The position numbers and the translations under genes are program-made. The notes beneath the pieces are model-generated. The model was not told where the DNA came from, ran no database searches, and saw only the letters and a list, made by a program, of their open reading frames with translations. Below are positions 36,005 to 44,874 of a stretch of DNA of 64,000 nucleotides, in pieces (position 1 is the first letter of the stretch; each line of letters opens with the position of its first letter). The stretch comes from JAUWGC01 sp963753055 (lineage in GTDB: Bacteria > Bacteroidota > Bacteroidia > Bacteroidales > B18-G4). The stretch spans positions 744,001 to 808,000 of the forward strand of contig CAVWAP010000001.1 in NCBI GenBank assembly GCA_963753055.1, given 5' to 3'.

Positions 36005-37111
36005 TTAATTTTTATTTTCATTTAACCATTCCAGTATTAGTTCCATTATTTCAATGTTGAAATCTTCATCTATCTCTATGTATTCACTTATAAGTCCGGT
36101 TTCGCACCTTTGAAATATATGATTAATGTTTTCAGGTGCTACTACCCTGAAATTCTTGTTGCCAGCTTCTTCAAGGGCTTTTTGAATAGCTGCATTGTTT
36201 TCAGGTACAACCTGAACATCCTTTGCTCCTATTATTGACAGAACCGGACATTCAATATTTGTAAGATAATCATATGGCTCATACTTCATGCAGGAAATGT
36301 AAATGGGAGTGGCATATTCTTCAGCAATGTTTTTGATCCAGAAATCAGGATTCGATTTTGTAAAATCATCTATTTCTGCTTTCGCTTCTCCTTCTAAGGA
36401 TGCCTGCCATTCACTTATTGTATGAATCAATATGTTTTTTGAAGTCGTGTAGTCCTGATTGTCTGGCATTTCTTTTATAGCATCACACAAGGATTCGAGC
36501 AAGTGTCTCCCTGCTTCGATAATCTCATCAGGCTTGCCCTGGAGTTTGTTAGAAAGACTGTCGGCCTTAATATGGTTTTCACAAAAAGGGATGCCCAGGC
36601 CACCCAGCATAACAAGGAAAGAAATATCCTGATATTTACTCGCCAGTATTGTACCCTGCAATGCTCCGATGCTATGGCCAATAATTCCAATATTATCATG
36701 GTCAATGTCCTTCCTGCTTTTCAGGTAGTGAATTCCAGCGTATGCATCACTGGCTTGCACTTCTAATGATGCGCTCCAAACATCCCCTGTCGAACCCCCA
36801 ATACCCCGGTCATCATATCTCAGAACCCCAACGCCATTAGATGACAGAAACTCAGCAAGGATCTTAGATGGCTTGTGTCCATAAACTGTTTCATCCCTGT
36901 CCTGCTGACCTGAACCCGAAATAAGAATTACAACCGGGAATTTGTCTTTGCCTGATGGTTTTGTCAGGGTCCCGGTAAATGTGGCATCATGCAGGTCATT
37001 CCTGAAAACTACTTCCTCCTCAATAAATTTACCTGTGGATTTGCAACTACCTCCAATTAATAAGAGTTGTGCAAGAAGGAATAATCCGGCAAATACAAAG
37101 CGATTTTTCAT
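36005..37111 (-). CDS. Alpha/beta hydrolase lipoprotein
   Basis: A 368-residue serine hydrolase with a lipoprotein signal (LLLIGGSC, Cys about 24). The nucleophile elbow is IGHSIGALQG and the oxyanion strand VVILISGSGQQDRDE; the catalytic Asp is likely in GAKDVQVVPE and the His in ENINHIF. The motif VLRYDDRGIGGSTG is typical of this peptidase/acyl-esterase group. Envelope-anchored; substrate unknown. ATG at 37111 chosen for the signal peptide; it starts 37 bp after the TlpA-like gene stop. Confidence 0.85.
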   Translation of the reverse strand: MKNRFVFAGLFLLAQLLLIGGSCKSTGKFIEEEVVFRNDLHDATFTGTLTKPSGKDKFPVVILISGSGQQDRDETVYGHKPSKILAEFLSSNGVGVLRYDDRGIGGSTGDVWSASLEVQASDAYAGIHYLKSRKDIDHDNIGIIGHSIGALQGTILASKYQDISFLVMLGGLGIPFCENHIKADSLSNKLQGKPDEIIEAGRHLLESLCDAIKEMPDNQDYTTSKNILIHTISEWQASLEGEAKAEIDDFTKSNPDFWIKNIAEEYATPIYISCMKYEPYDYLTNIECPVLSIIGAKDVQVVPENNAAIQKALEEAGNKNFRVVAPENINHIFQRCETGLISEYIEIDEDFNIEIMELILEWLNENKN

Positions 37112-37148
37112 GCAATTATTATAATCCTTATTATTGAGAACTATTTTT

Positions 37149-38351
37149 TTATAATAATAGTTCATTTATGGTATTTATAATATCCTCATCTACAGTTTCT
37201 TTACTATAGCCATGTATAACTTTTCTAATCACCCTGTTCTCATCAAGAATATAAAATACAGGTACTGAAGTTACTTTATATGCCTTACTAACACTCTTTT
37301 CTGATATCAGGAATTTAAAATTAAGGTCATTATTCTGGTAGTACTTTTTTAGTCCATCTATGTTATTACTCCATGTTTCAATACTCACAAAATCAAAATC
37401 ATGGTGCTGGTAATCCTCAACTAATTTCTTTATAAAAGGAATTGAATGATGGCATGGCCCACAACCTAAACCGGTAAATTGTATCAATATTACTTTACTT
37501 TTTAAGTCCACTAATCTTATTGAGTCGTTTTCTATATCAGTTAAAATCCAATCAGGAGCGATTTTCCCTACTAAGTCGCTTGTTTTGGACTTTCTTTCTC
37601 TATTGAATTGAATAATTTCAAAGACATCTGGGTAATATTCTGAAGCAACAAACCCTAACTCTTGAGTTGTATTTAACTTAGCTTCATGACAGGATTCAAA
37701 GTGAGTTGCGTGATGCCATTTACTTCTCATTCGATAGGGTAGATTGTCAGACTTCCGAATCCAGATATCAAATTGGGATATTTCATCAGAAGGAATATAT
37801 TGGTTTTCAATAACAATTGGTTTTATATGGAAATATACATGCCTGTCATAAATCATCAGGCAAAATCGGACAGAATCTCCATAGTCATGCAAATTTGTCC
37901 TGATACTGTCGTTTGTGTTGAGGGAATAATCTAAGATTTCTTTTACTTTGGTATAAAAAGGGTAATATACCAGTCTGAAAGGATAGGGATGATCCTGAAA
38001 ACTATCAACTTTTACATATTGCTCGTCCCAATTAATTGCTCCTCGCACCATCCCATCGTAGAAATCAATCATTTTAGTTGTGTCATTTATTGCATAAATG
38101 CCTGAACTGGAACCAACCAATGTGTCGGCAGGATTCACAAATATTTTTATATACCTGGTTCTTGGTTCGCTAAATTTGGCAGTATCTCCTGGTGCACTGG
38201 CTGTTTCAGTTGAATAATATGTTGCAGATTTGATACTGCTCAGGTTATTTGACACCTTAAGAAGGAATTCTTGCTCATTAAGTTCTGTTTTGCAGCTGTC
38301 TGCAAAAATTAAAATTGCGAGTATAATTATTAATCTACTGATCTTTTCCAT
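37149..38351 (-). CDS. TlpA-like thioredoxin-fold lipoprotein
   Basis: About 400 residues with lipobox FADSC. The C-terminal third is a redoxin domain with TGLGCGPCHHSIPF (CGPC active site) and the cis-Pro loop VTSVPVFYILDENR. The N-terminal two-thirds is a beta-rich region with no recognised motif, as in many Bacteroidota TlpA proteins. Probably a periplasm-facing thiol oxidoreductase. Divided from the downstream hydrolase by 37 bp. Confidence 0.82.
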   Translation of the reverse strand: MEKISRLIIILAILIFADSCKTELNEQEFLLKVSNNLSSIKSATYYSTETASAPGDTAKFSEPRTRYIKIFVNPADTLVGSSSGIYAINDTTKMIDFYDGMVRGAINWDEQYVKVDSFQDHPYPFRLVYYPFYTKVKEILDYSLNTNDSIRTNLHDYGDSVRFCLMIYDRHVYFHIKPIVIENQYIPSDEISQFDIWIRKSDNLPYRMRSKWHHATHFESCHEAKLNTTQELGFVASEYYPDVFEIIQFNRERKSKTSDLVGKIAPDWILTDIENDSIRLVDLKSKVILIQFTGLGCGPCHHSIPFIKKLVEDYQHHDFDFVSIETWSNNIDGLKKYYQNNDLNFKFLISEKSVSKAYKVTSVPVFYILDENRVIRKVIHGYSKETVDEDIINTINELLL

Positions 38352-38462
38352 AGTACTATAGCTTAACATACCTGCTCTTCCTGCTTTAACCGGTTATTAC
38401 TCCAATTATTATAAATGCGAGAAGGATCAAACTCAGGATAGAAGTTATCATATATTCTTTCA

Positions 38463-39026
38463 TCAATTCGAATTCTTTCTGACAACATAATAGCTGTCAT
38501 ATTCTTTGATGATCTTAAAATTGTTTTTCTCATATAAGCTCAAAGGACCTTTATAATTTTTTTCACATGACGATTCACTTTTTACAGGGTAGGCTTCAAA
38601 ATAATCGTACTCTTTATCAGTATAATCCTCAATGATTTTTTCCAATAGGATCCTTGCAATTCCTTTTCTTCTGAAGTCAGGGCTGATTAAAAAGCAGACG
38701 ATCGAACAAATCTTTTCGTCAGAATTATCATCTAAATTATAAATTGTCCTTAATGCCTGGTAATTATTCCTGTCGTTGACGTTGCACCAACCGATCGGAG
38801 TATTGTTGGAATAGGCTAAGTATCCTCTCAATTTACCCTCCTTTATCAACTTGATGACAGCTGAACGATTCTCTTTTTTATTCCATTGTTCATCAGGGCC
38901 AGTGAAATGGAATGAATAACAATAACATTTTGACCAATCGGGGTTCTCGGTGAAGACCATATTGTCAAAGAAGAACAAATAATCATCTAACAGTTCTGGA
39001 GATAGTTTTCTGACAGTGATGTCCAT
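38463..39026 (-). CDS. GNAT family N-acetyltransferase
   Basis: A 187-residue GCN5-related acetyltransferase. The acetyl-CoA site is visible as VCFLISPDFRRKGIARILLE (Arg-rich RRKGIA loop) followed by FEAYPVKSES and a C-terminal LYEKNNFKIIKEY. Acceptor unknown. It lies in a mostly minus-strand run between a TlpA-like gene and a hypothetical lipoprotein. Confidence 0.85.
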   Translation of the reverse strand: MDITVRKLSPELLDDYLFFFDNMVFTENPDWSKCYCYSFHFTGPDEQWNKKENRSAVIKLIKEGKLRGYLAYSNNTPIGWCNVNDRNNYQALRTIYNLDDNSDEKICSIVCFLISPDFRRKGIARILLEKIIEDYTDKEYDYFEAYPVKSESSCEKNYKGPLSLYEKNNFKIIKEYDSYYVVRKNSN

Positions 39027-39126
39027 AAATCAGACAGCAATATTGAAACGTATTTTATAATTGCTATTAAAGATACAGGTTTTAGTGGAATTTTGAAGCA
39101 TGAGGCTTGAAGTTTGGAATTTCTGT

Positions 39127-39147
39127 TCAGTGCTCAGTGTTCAGTGT
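39127..39147. repeat. Heptamer array (TCAGTGY)3
   Basis: TCAGTGC, TCAGTGT, TCAGTGT, followed by a degenerate TCACTGG whose first bases are the stop codon of the minus-strand lipoprotein gene at 39148. Confidence 0.85.
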
Positions 39148-39987
39148 TCACTGGATCTTCACCAACTTGGTATAAAACGGGTTTCCATCAAAGACAAACC
39201 ACACGTAATCGCTGCAGCTGTCGGATTCGAGGAAGTCGATCTGCCCGCTGGTGACCAGAAGGCCGGGAGTGGAGATGTTTTGTATCCCGCTTGGGATCCA
39301 TTTGCAGGATAATACATGGGAAAGGGCTGAGGATACCTCAATCTCATAATCGATTGCTGCAGATGAGGTACCATAACTGGTACCGGTTATTTCAAAAATA
39401 TCATCAGAATGGTCATAAGGTGTGCTTTCGCCTTCGATCCAAATCAATTGCTGGTTGCAGTTCCATGAATAGCCCCATGGCTGGATGGTATCCATGACCA
39501 ATAATCCTCCGTTGCTTATCTGGTTATTGTAAGAATCCTTCTGTTCCGGATTTTTACCTTCATGCGTGATCTGATGAGCGGCATTAAGCCTGATGAATTC
39601 AAAGTAGTATTCCTGGTAGGTTATGGAGGCAGTGGTCCCTGGCTCATCGATGGGTCCGTCAAATGCAGCGAAGAACTCTCCTCTTCTGGAGCAATCATCG
39701 GGGCATTGGAAGAAATAATTTGGGAATCTGAACCTCATATGAGGATCAGGGACGGCTGTGTAATACACCTGGGCTCCATTGATTACATTATAACCTGTGT
39801 TGATCAAGGTCGTGTCACTGGATGCAATAAAAACATAGTTAAATACATCATTAAAGGCCAGCTGGGCCCAAACAGATTCAACTGAGATATTGATGTTTGG
39901 ATTGTAGTCAATTTCAGTGTTCTCATTCTTACAGGAAAAGAGCAGGATAAGTAGTAAGGATGTAAGGATGTTGAAATTCCTTTTCAT
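39148..39987 (-). CDS. Hypothetical lipoprotein
   Basis: A 279-residue exported protein with lipobox LLFSC (Cys about 15). The mature part is beta-rich with several Cys (FQCPDDCSRRGEF, SCKW, SDSCSDYVWFVFDG) that could form disulfides. No known domain recognised. ATG at 39987 chosen over one four codons upstream. It follows folA by 8 bp and is probably co-transcribed with it. Confidence 0.65.
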   Translation of the reverse strand: MKRNFNILTSLLLILLFSCKNENTEIDYNPNINISVESVWAQLAFNDVFNYVFIASSDTTLINTGYNVINGAQVYYTAVPDPHMRFRFPNYFFQCPDDCSRRGEFFAAFDGPIDEPGTTASITYQEYYFEFIRLNAAHQITHEGKNPEQKDSYNNQISNGGLLVMDTIQPWGYSWNCNQQLIWIEGESTPYDHSDDIFEITGTSYGTSSAAIDYEIEVSSALSHVLSCKWIPSGIQNISTPGLLVTSGQIDFLESDSCSDYVWFVFDGNPFYTKLVKIQ

Positions 39988-39995
39988 TATAAGAA

Positions 39996-40499
39996 TCATT
40001 TACGCAGGTAAGTTAAGAACGAATACCGCAGGGAATTATTTTCATCAACCTGCACTTCACTTTCTTCAACAAGTTCCCATTCCTTATCATCAATTTCCGG
40101 GAAAAAGACATCTGCATCAAAATCCTGGTGCACCCTGGTGATATACAGCTTATTGGTCAGTGGCATGAACTGCCTGTAGATTGAACCGCCACCTATGATG
40201 AAACTTTCGGTTTCTGTATTACAATATTTCAGGGCAGCATCTATTGAATCAACCGTTTCAGCACCTTCAAAATGATCATCAGGGATATCGGAGATGATGA
40301 CATTGGTCCTGTTGGGCAGGGGCCTCTTCGGAAGGGATAAATAAGTGTTCCTACCCATAATAATGGTGCCACCGCCGGTAATCCTTTTAAACCGCTTCAG
40401 GTCTTCGGATAGATGCCATAGCAGGTCATTGTCCTTGCCAATGGCATAGTTGCTTGCAATCGCTACGATGATGGATATTTTTAATGGCCTTTGTGTCAT
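39996..40499 (-). CDS. folA: Dihydrofolate reductase
   Basis: DHFR reduces dihydrofolate to tetrahydrofolate with NADPH. The 167-residue product shows ISIIVAIASNYAIGKDNDLLWHLSEDLKRF (residues 8-37), where Asp31-type acidic residue follows WHLSED, the GRNTYLSLPKRPLPNR block and FIIGGGSIYRQFMPL. Its functional partner thyA, which regenerates its substrate, is 17 kb away at 57.0 kb, not in an operon with it. Confidence 0.95.
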   Translation of the reverse strand: MTQRPLKISIIVAIASNYAIGKDNDLLWHLSEDLKRFKRITGGGTIIMGRNTYLSLPKRPLPNRTNVIISDIPDDHFEGAETVDSIDAALKYCNTETESFIIGGGSIYRQFMPLTNKLYITRVHQDFDADVFFPEIDDKEWELVEESEVQVDENNSLRYSFLTYLRK

Positions 40500-40618
40500 T
40501 GATATAATAATTAGACCACAAAAATAGGTGAAAATTCCATTAATTCTATCGGGACTCCATTATGCTCAATCACTGCAACTCTTATGCCCACCGAAGGATG
40601 GTTAGGCACTGCAATAAA

Positions 40619-41851
40619 CTACAAATTGGAATCTAACAGCCCTCTGATCTCGCCGGATGACGGCCTTGGGGCATCATTCGAGATTACTTTGCCATCAGCT
40701 GAAAAAAGCATGAATCTTGGAATACCAAATATTGCATAGTCCTTGGTAATCTGACTCCATCCATCAGCCCATAGTTGAATTCCTCCCAGGTTATCCTCCT
40801 TCACCATTTTCATCCAGGCTTCTTTATCAGTATCAACAGATACGCTCAGGAAGGTAATATTTCTCCCGTGATACTCTTCCTCCAGTTTTTGCAATGATGG
40901 GATTTCACCTAAACATGGTCCGCACCAGGTTGCCCATACATCTACATAAACTAATTTCCCATTTAATGATGATAGCGAAACTTCATTTCCATCTATGCCG
41001 GGATAAGTAAAATCTATAGCTGGATCTCCCGCTTTTGGCATATTGTCGGTCAGCTTTTTTCTTTCTCTCCATAAGTCTAACCTTTCTTCTAATATGTCTT
41101 CTTGTTTCTTAGCATAATCTTCTTCTGTCAACTTATTTATCAACGCATCAACATCGACTCTGTAAGCTTCGAGCAAGTCAGCATATTCACTACTGTTTAA
41201 TGTATCCAGAGCAGTGTAAAAGTTGTATTTACGAGACAATTTGCTTGCTTCCATCACGTATATGCGGACATCTTCGCCATAATCAGCATATTGTTCCTGG
41301 AGTTTTGCTTGTCTTTTGGCATAATAGTCAATGCTTTGATCGATATTAGACAGTTCATTTTCAAGGAATAAGCTGTCTTTTGTCAATTCCAGGTCATTAA
41401 GAAGCTTTGATTTATATTCATCCAGCAAAGCCCGGTATTCTTCGGCACTGGCCAGGTAATATGCCTCTCCGTAAAAGTCAAAACCTTCCCTAACCAGGTA
41501 TTTTTTAGCCAGAAATGAAGATGCAACGCTTCCTTCGTATGTTATTGTTTCATCAAATTGCTTGGTGTCAATTGTCAGGTGGATCCTGTCTCCCGGGTAT
41601 ACATACATGGCGGTTATTTCAACTCCATGTTTAAAGTCGAGATACTCTGCAGAATCCAGGGAAAAAGAAATCTCAAATGTACCATCCTCATTTATGCTGG
41701 CGACGTAAGATGTGTCTTTGCCGGTGAATGAAGCAGATTCACCTTGAGGGTTGGTAATTTTCCCTGTTATTGTAACAAGATTAGGATTCGTTTTCGTACA
41801 TGCAACAAGTAAAGCTGCACTGATAATTGCAATAAGAAGTTTTACTTTCAT
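40619..41851 (-). CDS. TlpA family disulfide reductase with DUF4369-like N-terminus
   Basis: A 410-residue lipoprotein (LLVAC, Cys18). The N-terminal part (NLVTITGKITNPQGE, YVASINEDGTFEISF) matches the DUF4369 beta domain, a coiled, charged middle follows, and the C-terminal TlpA/thioredoxin domain has YVDVWATWCGPCLGEIP with the cis-Pro loop IFGIPRFMLF. This domain order is typical of Bacteroidota. It would reduce or isomerise disulfides in the periplasm. Confidence 0.9.
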   Translation of the reverse strand: MKVKLLIAIISAALLVACTKTNPNLVTITGKITNPQGESASFTGKDTSYVASINEDGTFEISFSLDSAEYLDFKHGVEITAMYVYPGDRIHLTIDTKQFDETITYEGSVASSFLAKKYLVREGFDFYGEAYYLASAEEYRALLDEYKSKLLNDLELTKDSLFLENELSNIDQSIDYYAKRQAKLQEQYADYGEDVRIYVMEASKLSRKYNFYTALDTLNSSEYADLLEAYRVDVDALINKLTEEDYAKKQEDILEERLDLWRERKKLTDNMPKAGDPAIDFTYPGIDGNEVSLSSLNGKLVYVDVWATWCGPCLGEIPSLQKLEEEYHGRNITFLSVSVDTDKEAWMKMVKEDNLGGIQLWADGWSQITKDYAIFGIPRFMLFSADGKVISNDAPRPSSGEIRGLLDSNL

Positions 41852-41940
41852 GATATATTGTTTTAGGCATTAATTTCTATTTATTTGGTGTAATATTTCA
41901 TGGGTATAGGACGAGCCATAGGGGTATACAATTCGTTCTT

Positions 41941-42159
41941 TTATTTATCTTCTATTTCATTTAAAATTGCTTGAGCTCTTTTTAAATCTGAAGAGGATAC
42001 TTGAAGCTCTACTGTGAAAGTCGCCATGTGGCTCATTATTTGGGTAGTGAATTCATTTTTCAAATAACACTTTATCCCTTCTGACTCTAATCTGCTTTTC
42101 AATACCAGCAGATCTGATTCTACATGCGATTCTTTGATTGTAATTAAACTCATAGTCAT
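41941..42159 (-). CDS. DUF2007-like small protein
   Basis: A 72-residue protein with ferredoxin-like pattern (ESDLLVLKSRLESEGIKCYL, ELQVSSSDLKRAQAILNEI) fitting the DUF2007 putative signal-transducing family. Function unknown. An ATG two codons downstream is an equally good start. Confidence 0.7.
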   Translation of the reverse strand: MTMSLITIKESHVESDLLVLKSRLESEGIKCYLKNEFTTQIMSHMATFTVELQVSSSDLKRAQAILNEIEDK

Positions 42160-42237
42160 CTCAAATTAAAATGTTAATAGCTTAAAATAATTCTTCACTA
42201 TTAATTGCCTGTAACACTGTGATAGGGCTTGTTTCTC

Positions 42238-43032
42238 TTACTTCTTTGGTTTTGCTTCACTTCCAGCTAAAATTCCACCATCGATTGATAGTTCAATTCC
42301 CGTAACATATTTACTTTCATCGCTTGCTAAATATAAAATGCCATATGCAACATCAAGCGGTTCCCCAAAGTGTCCCAAAGGTATTCCAATTTCAATTTCT
42401 TGAATGGTTTTTTCTTTTTGTTCACCTTCGCCAAGCATCGCATCCCACATAGGGGTCATTATTGCTGCTGGGTGAATGCTGTTACATCTGATTTTATATC
42501 CTTCTGCAGCGCAATATAGCGCAACACTCTTGGTATGATTTCGCACAGCAGCTTTACTTGCAGCGTATGCAACTGCACCCGGTATTCCAACGAGCCCGCT
42601 CCTTGAAGAAATATTTACAATGCTACCACCTTTTTCTTTCATAAGCCTGATTGCATATTTGCAACCAAGCATTACCCCTGTTGAGTTTACCCTATGAATT
42701 TCTTCCCAGGATTCCAGGTCCGAATTTTCAGCATCCCATGGTCCTGTTGATTCTAATAATCCTGTGATACCTGCATTGTTAACCAAAATGTCAATTCTTC
42801 CAAATTTGTTTGTTAAATACTCGGTCGCTCTTGACCAACTATTTTCATCTCGTACATCTAATTGGATGTATTCAGCCCTTTCGCCTAATTTTTGAGCTAT
42901 TTCTTCACCTGCATTGTCCCTGATGTCAGATATAATTACAATTGCTCCTTCTTTATGAAATAGTTCTGCTGTAGCTTGTCCTATACCCCGTGCTGAACCA
43001 CTTATCAATGCTATTTTATCTTTAAGTCTCAT
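42238..43032 (-). CDS. SDR family oxidoreductase
   Basis: A 264-residue classical short-chain dehydrogenase. The cofactor motif is ISGSARGIGQA (TGxxxGxG variant), followed by DVRDE, NNAG in LVNNAGITGL, the catalytic Ser in VNISSRSG and Tyr-x-x-x-Lys in AYAASKAA; the C-terminal SKYVTGIELSIDGG is typical. Substrate unknown. The terminal residues (SEAKPKK) are polar. Upstream of it lies the heptamer array at 43081. Confidence 0.92.
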   Translation of the reverse strand: MRLKDKIALISGSARGIGQATAELFHKEGAIVIISDIRDNAGEEIAQKLGERAEYIQLDVRDENSWSRATEYLTNKFGRIDILVNNAGITGLLESTGPWDAENSDLESWEEIHRVNSTGVMLGCKYAIRLMKEKGGSIVNISSRSGLVGIPGAVAYAASKAAVRNHTKSVALYCAAEGYKIRCNSIHPAAIMTPMWDAMLGEGEQKEKTIQEIEIGIPLGHFGEPLDVAYGILYLASDESKYVTGIELSIDGGILAGSEAKPKK

Positions 43033-43080
43033 ATTTTCGTTCTCATCTCCTGCTTCTTATTTTCATATCTCTCATCTCAA

Positions 43081-43117
43081 ATCGTATATCGTAAATCGTA
43101 TATCGTAAATCGTAAAT
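43081..43117. repeat. Heptamer array (ATCGTAW)5
   Basis: ATCGTAT, ATCGTAA, ATCGTAT, ATCGTAA, ATCGTAA, then a degenerate unit. It ends at the stop codon (43118-43120) of the Gfo/Idh/MocA gene. Confidence 0.92.
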
Positions 43118-44461
43118 CTAAAAGTCCCTATAGGGTGCATCAAGATATTGATTTGCTTCAGGTTCCAGGAATTTTGCATGCTCACTATCCCAATGCAGGG
43201 TTTTATTTGGGAATCGCCCGGCAATCACCCCAAGGAGGATGGTTTCAGTGAGCCTGCCAGCATAGGAGAAGGGTGCACTGCATTCGTCCGTACCCAGGCA
43301 GGAATCCACAAACTGGTGGTAATGTTTACTCCCTTCCGTTCCATAGTCCCTTACCGGCTCTCCCAATTGATCCTCCTGCTTAATGATCGACAGATCAAGC
43401 TCCTGGTATTTTCCATCTACGATATGCCTGGGAAGCTGCATGAAGTGTGGCAACAGGAGCCTGCCCTTTTCACCAATGAACATGGCCCCCTGCCCGGGAA
43501 GTTCTTCTTTGTCGGGCAACTTGAGATCTTTATGCTTTTTAGGAGCGCCTTCGCCATCATACCATACCCATTTTAAAGTGTCTGTGGTGTATTTGGTCCC
43601 CGGGAAGGTGTAGCTTACAATGTTTTTTTCAGGAAATCCAAAACCGCTTGGTTTACGGCACTTATTTTTAATGGTCATGGGAACGTCTAATTCCAGTGCA
43701 TTGTAAGGTGTGTCGAAAATATGCACGCCCATGTCTCCCAGGGTGCCACAGCCATAATCCATGATCTTCCTCCAGTTCCCCGGGTGGTAGAAATTCTCTT
43801 TGTATGGTCTCTCAGCTGAAGTGCCCAGCCACAGGTTCCAGTTCAAATTTTCCGGAACAGGATCGCTGCCCATGGGTTCAGCACCGTCATAACCCCAGTT
43901 TTTAGGTGACCAGGCCCTGACACATTTGACTTTCCCGATGATCCCTGCCTGAATTAGTAAGGTGGCCAGTTTATAATCGTAGAATGAATGTACCTGTATC
44001 CCCATCTGGGTAACCAGCTTTTTGTCTGCTGCCAGCTTATGCATCGACCGGGCCTCTGAAACATGATGTGTGAGGGGCTTCTGACAATACACAGCTTTCC
44101 CTGCTTCCATGGCCATCATGGATGCCGGCGCGTGGGTATGATCCGGTGTTGAAACGATCACGGCATCAATATCATCTTTCATTTCATGAAGAAGCTGCCT
44201 GTAATCTGAATAGACGGCAGCATCAGGATGTAGTTTTTTTGCCGCGGCCAGTGCATTTGAATCCACATCACAGAGGGCTACTACATCAACCATTTCATGA
44301 GATGAGATAGATGCAAGATCGGCTGCTCCCATACCACCAACACCAATATGCGCGGTTTTTAAACGTGTATTTTTTGTAATTGCCATTGCAGATAAAGGTA
44401 AAGCTGATACCGCGGCAAATGCGGCAGTAGTTTTAATAAAATGTCTTCTGTCCATTTTCAT
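43118..44461 (-). CDS. Tat-exported Gfo/Idh/MocA family oxidoreductase
   Basis: A 447-residue NAD(P)-dependent sugar or inositol oxidoreductase-like protein. The N-terminus MKMDRRHFIKTTAAFAAVSA is a twin-arginine signal, so it is folded before export. The Rossmann motif AHIGVGGMGAADLAS follows, then STPDHTHAPASMMAMEAGKAVYCQKPLTHH (residues about 95-125), the family's cofactor and Lys-Pro block. Such exported members usually act in carbohydrate degradation. The substrate is unknown. A 63-residue membrane protein is encoded 19 bp upstream. Confidence 0.9.
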   Translation of the reverse strand: MKMDRRHFIKTTAAFAAVSALPLSAMAITKNTRLKTAHIGVGGMGAADLASISSHEMVDVVALCDVDSNALAAAKKLHPDAAVYSDYRQLLHEMKDDIDAVIVSTPDHTHAPASMMAMEAGKAVYCQKPLTHHVSEARSMHKLAADKKLVTQMGIQVHSFYDYKLATLLIQAGIIGKVKCVRAWSPKNWGYDGAEPMGSDPVPENLNWNLWLGTSAERPYKENFYHPGNWRKIMDYGCGTLGDMGVHIFDTPYNALELDVPMTIKNKCRKPSGFGFPEKNIVSYTFPGTKYTTDTLKWVWYDGEGAPKKHKDLKLPDKEELPGQGAMFIGEKGRLLLPHFMQLPRHIVDGKYQELDLSIIKQEDQLGEPVRDYGTEGSKHYHQFVDSCLGTDECSAPFSYAGRLTETILLGVIAGRFPNKTLHWDSEHAKFLEPEANQYLDAPYRDF

Positions 44462-44480
44462 TGGGTTCTTGATGAGGTGT

Positions 44481-44672
44481 TTACCTATTCTTTGATTTCG
44501 TAAGTGGCAATGCTATTCCCATTATAATAGCCAGAATGAATGATGTTTTCCAATCAATTATTGCTCCTGTTTTTTCAATTAACAGGTTCCAGAGCAAAGT
44601 CACAATTATTGCCGTAGCAAGCGTAATTGCAAATGTTATCAACATCTGGATTAATAAACCTTTTGTCTTCAT
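44481..44672 (-). CDS. Small two-helix membrane protein
   Basis: A 63-residue protein with two predicted transmembrane helices (LLIQMLITFAITLATAIIV and SFILAIIMGIALPL) and a basic tail. No known family. It may be co-transcribed with the Gfo/Idh/MocA gene 19 bp downstream. Confidence 0.5.
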   Translation of the reverse strand: MKTKGLLIQMLITFAITLATAIIVTLLWNLLIEKTGAIIDWKTSFILAIIMGIALPLTKSKNR

Positions 44673-44698
44673 TATTTTATGTGTTTAGGATGCATAAA

Positions 44699-44715
44699 GT
44701 AAAGTTATGAATTTA
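44699..44715 (+). repeat. 17-bp direct repeat, left copy
   Basis: GTAAAGTTATGAATTTA, identical to 56114-56130 in the same orientation. The two copies bracket the accessory region. Confidence 0.6.
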
Positions 44716-44745
44716 AAGTTACTTATTATTTACATGTTTGAAACG

Positions 44746-44836
44746 TAGGAGTTCGCTCACTCCTAATATGTAAAACGCGATTGTCATTTCGAGCACTTCG
44801 ACGAAGCTCAGTATAAATTCCGCGAGAAATCTACTG
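44746..44836. repeat. Intergenic palindromic repeats
   Basis: First a perfect 7-bp hairpin TAGGAGT-TCGCTC-ACTCCTA (44746-44765), then a REP-like element (44781-44836) starting TTGTCATTTCGAGC and ending CGAGAAATCTAC with the inner palindrome GAGCACTTCGACGAAGCTC. Elements of the form CATTTCGAGC...GAGAAATCT are dispersed in many Bacteroidota genomes. Confidence 0.65.
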
Positions 44837-44874
44837 TAATGGGGAGGTGGCAGGATTGTTATTTTTACCACGTC

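Noticed and set aside
5426..43117. Tandem repeats as CRISPR arrays
   Set aside because: Units are 7 bp without spacers, and no cas genes are present.
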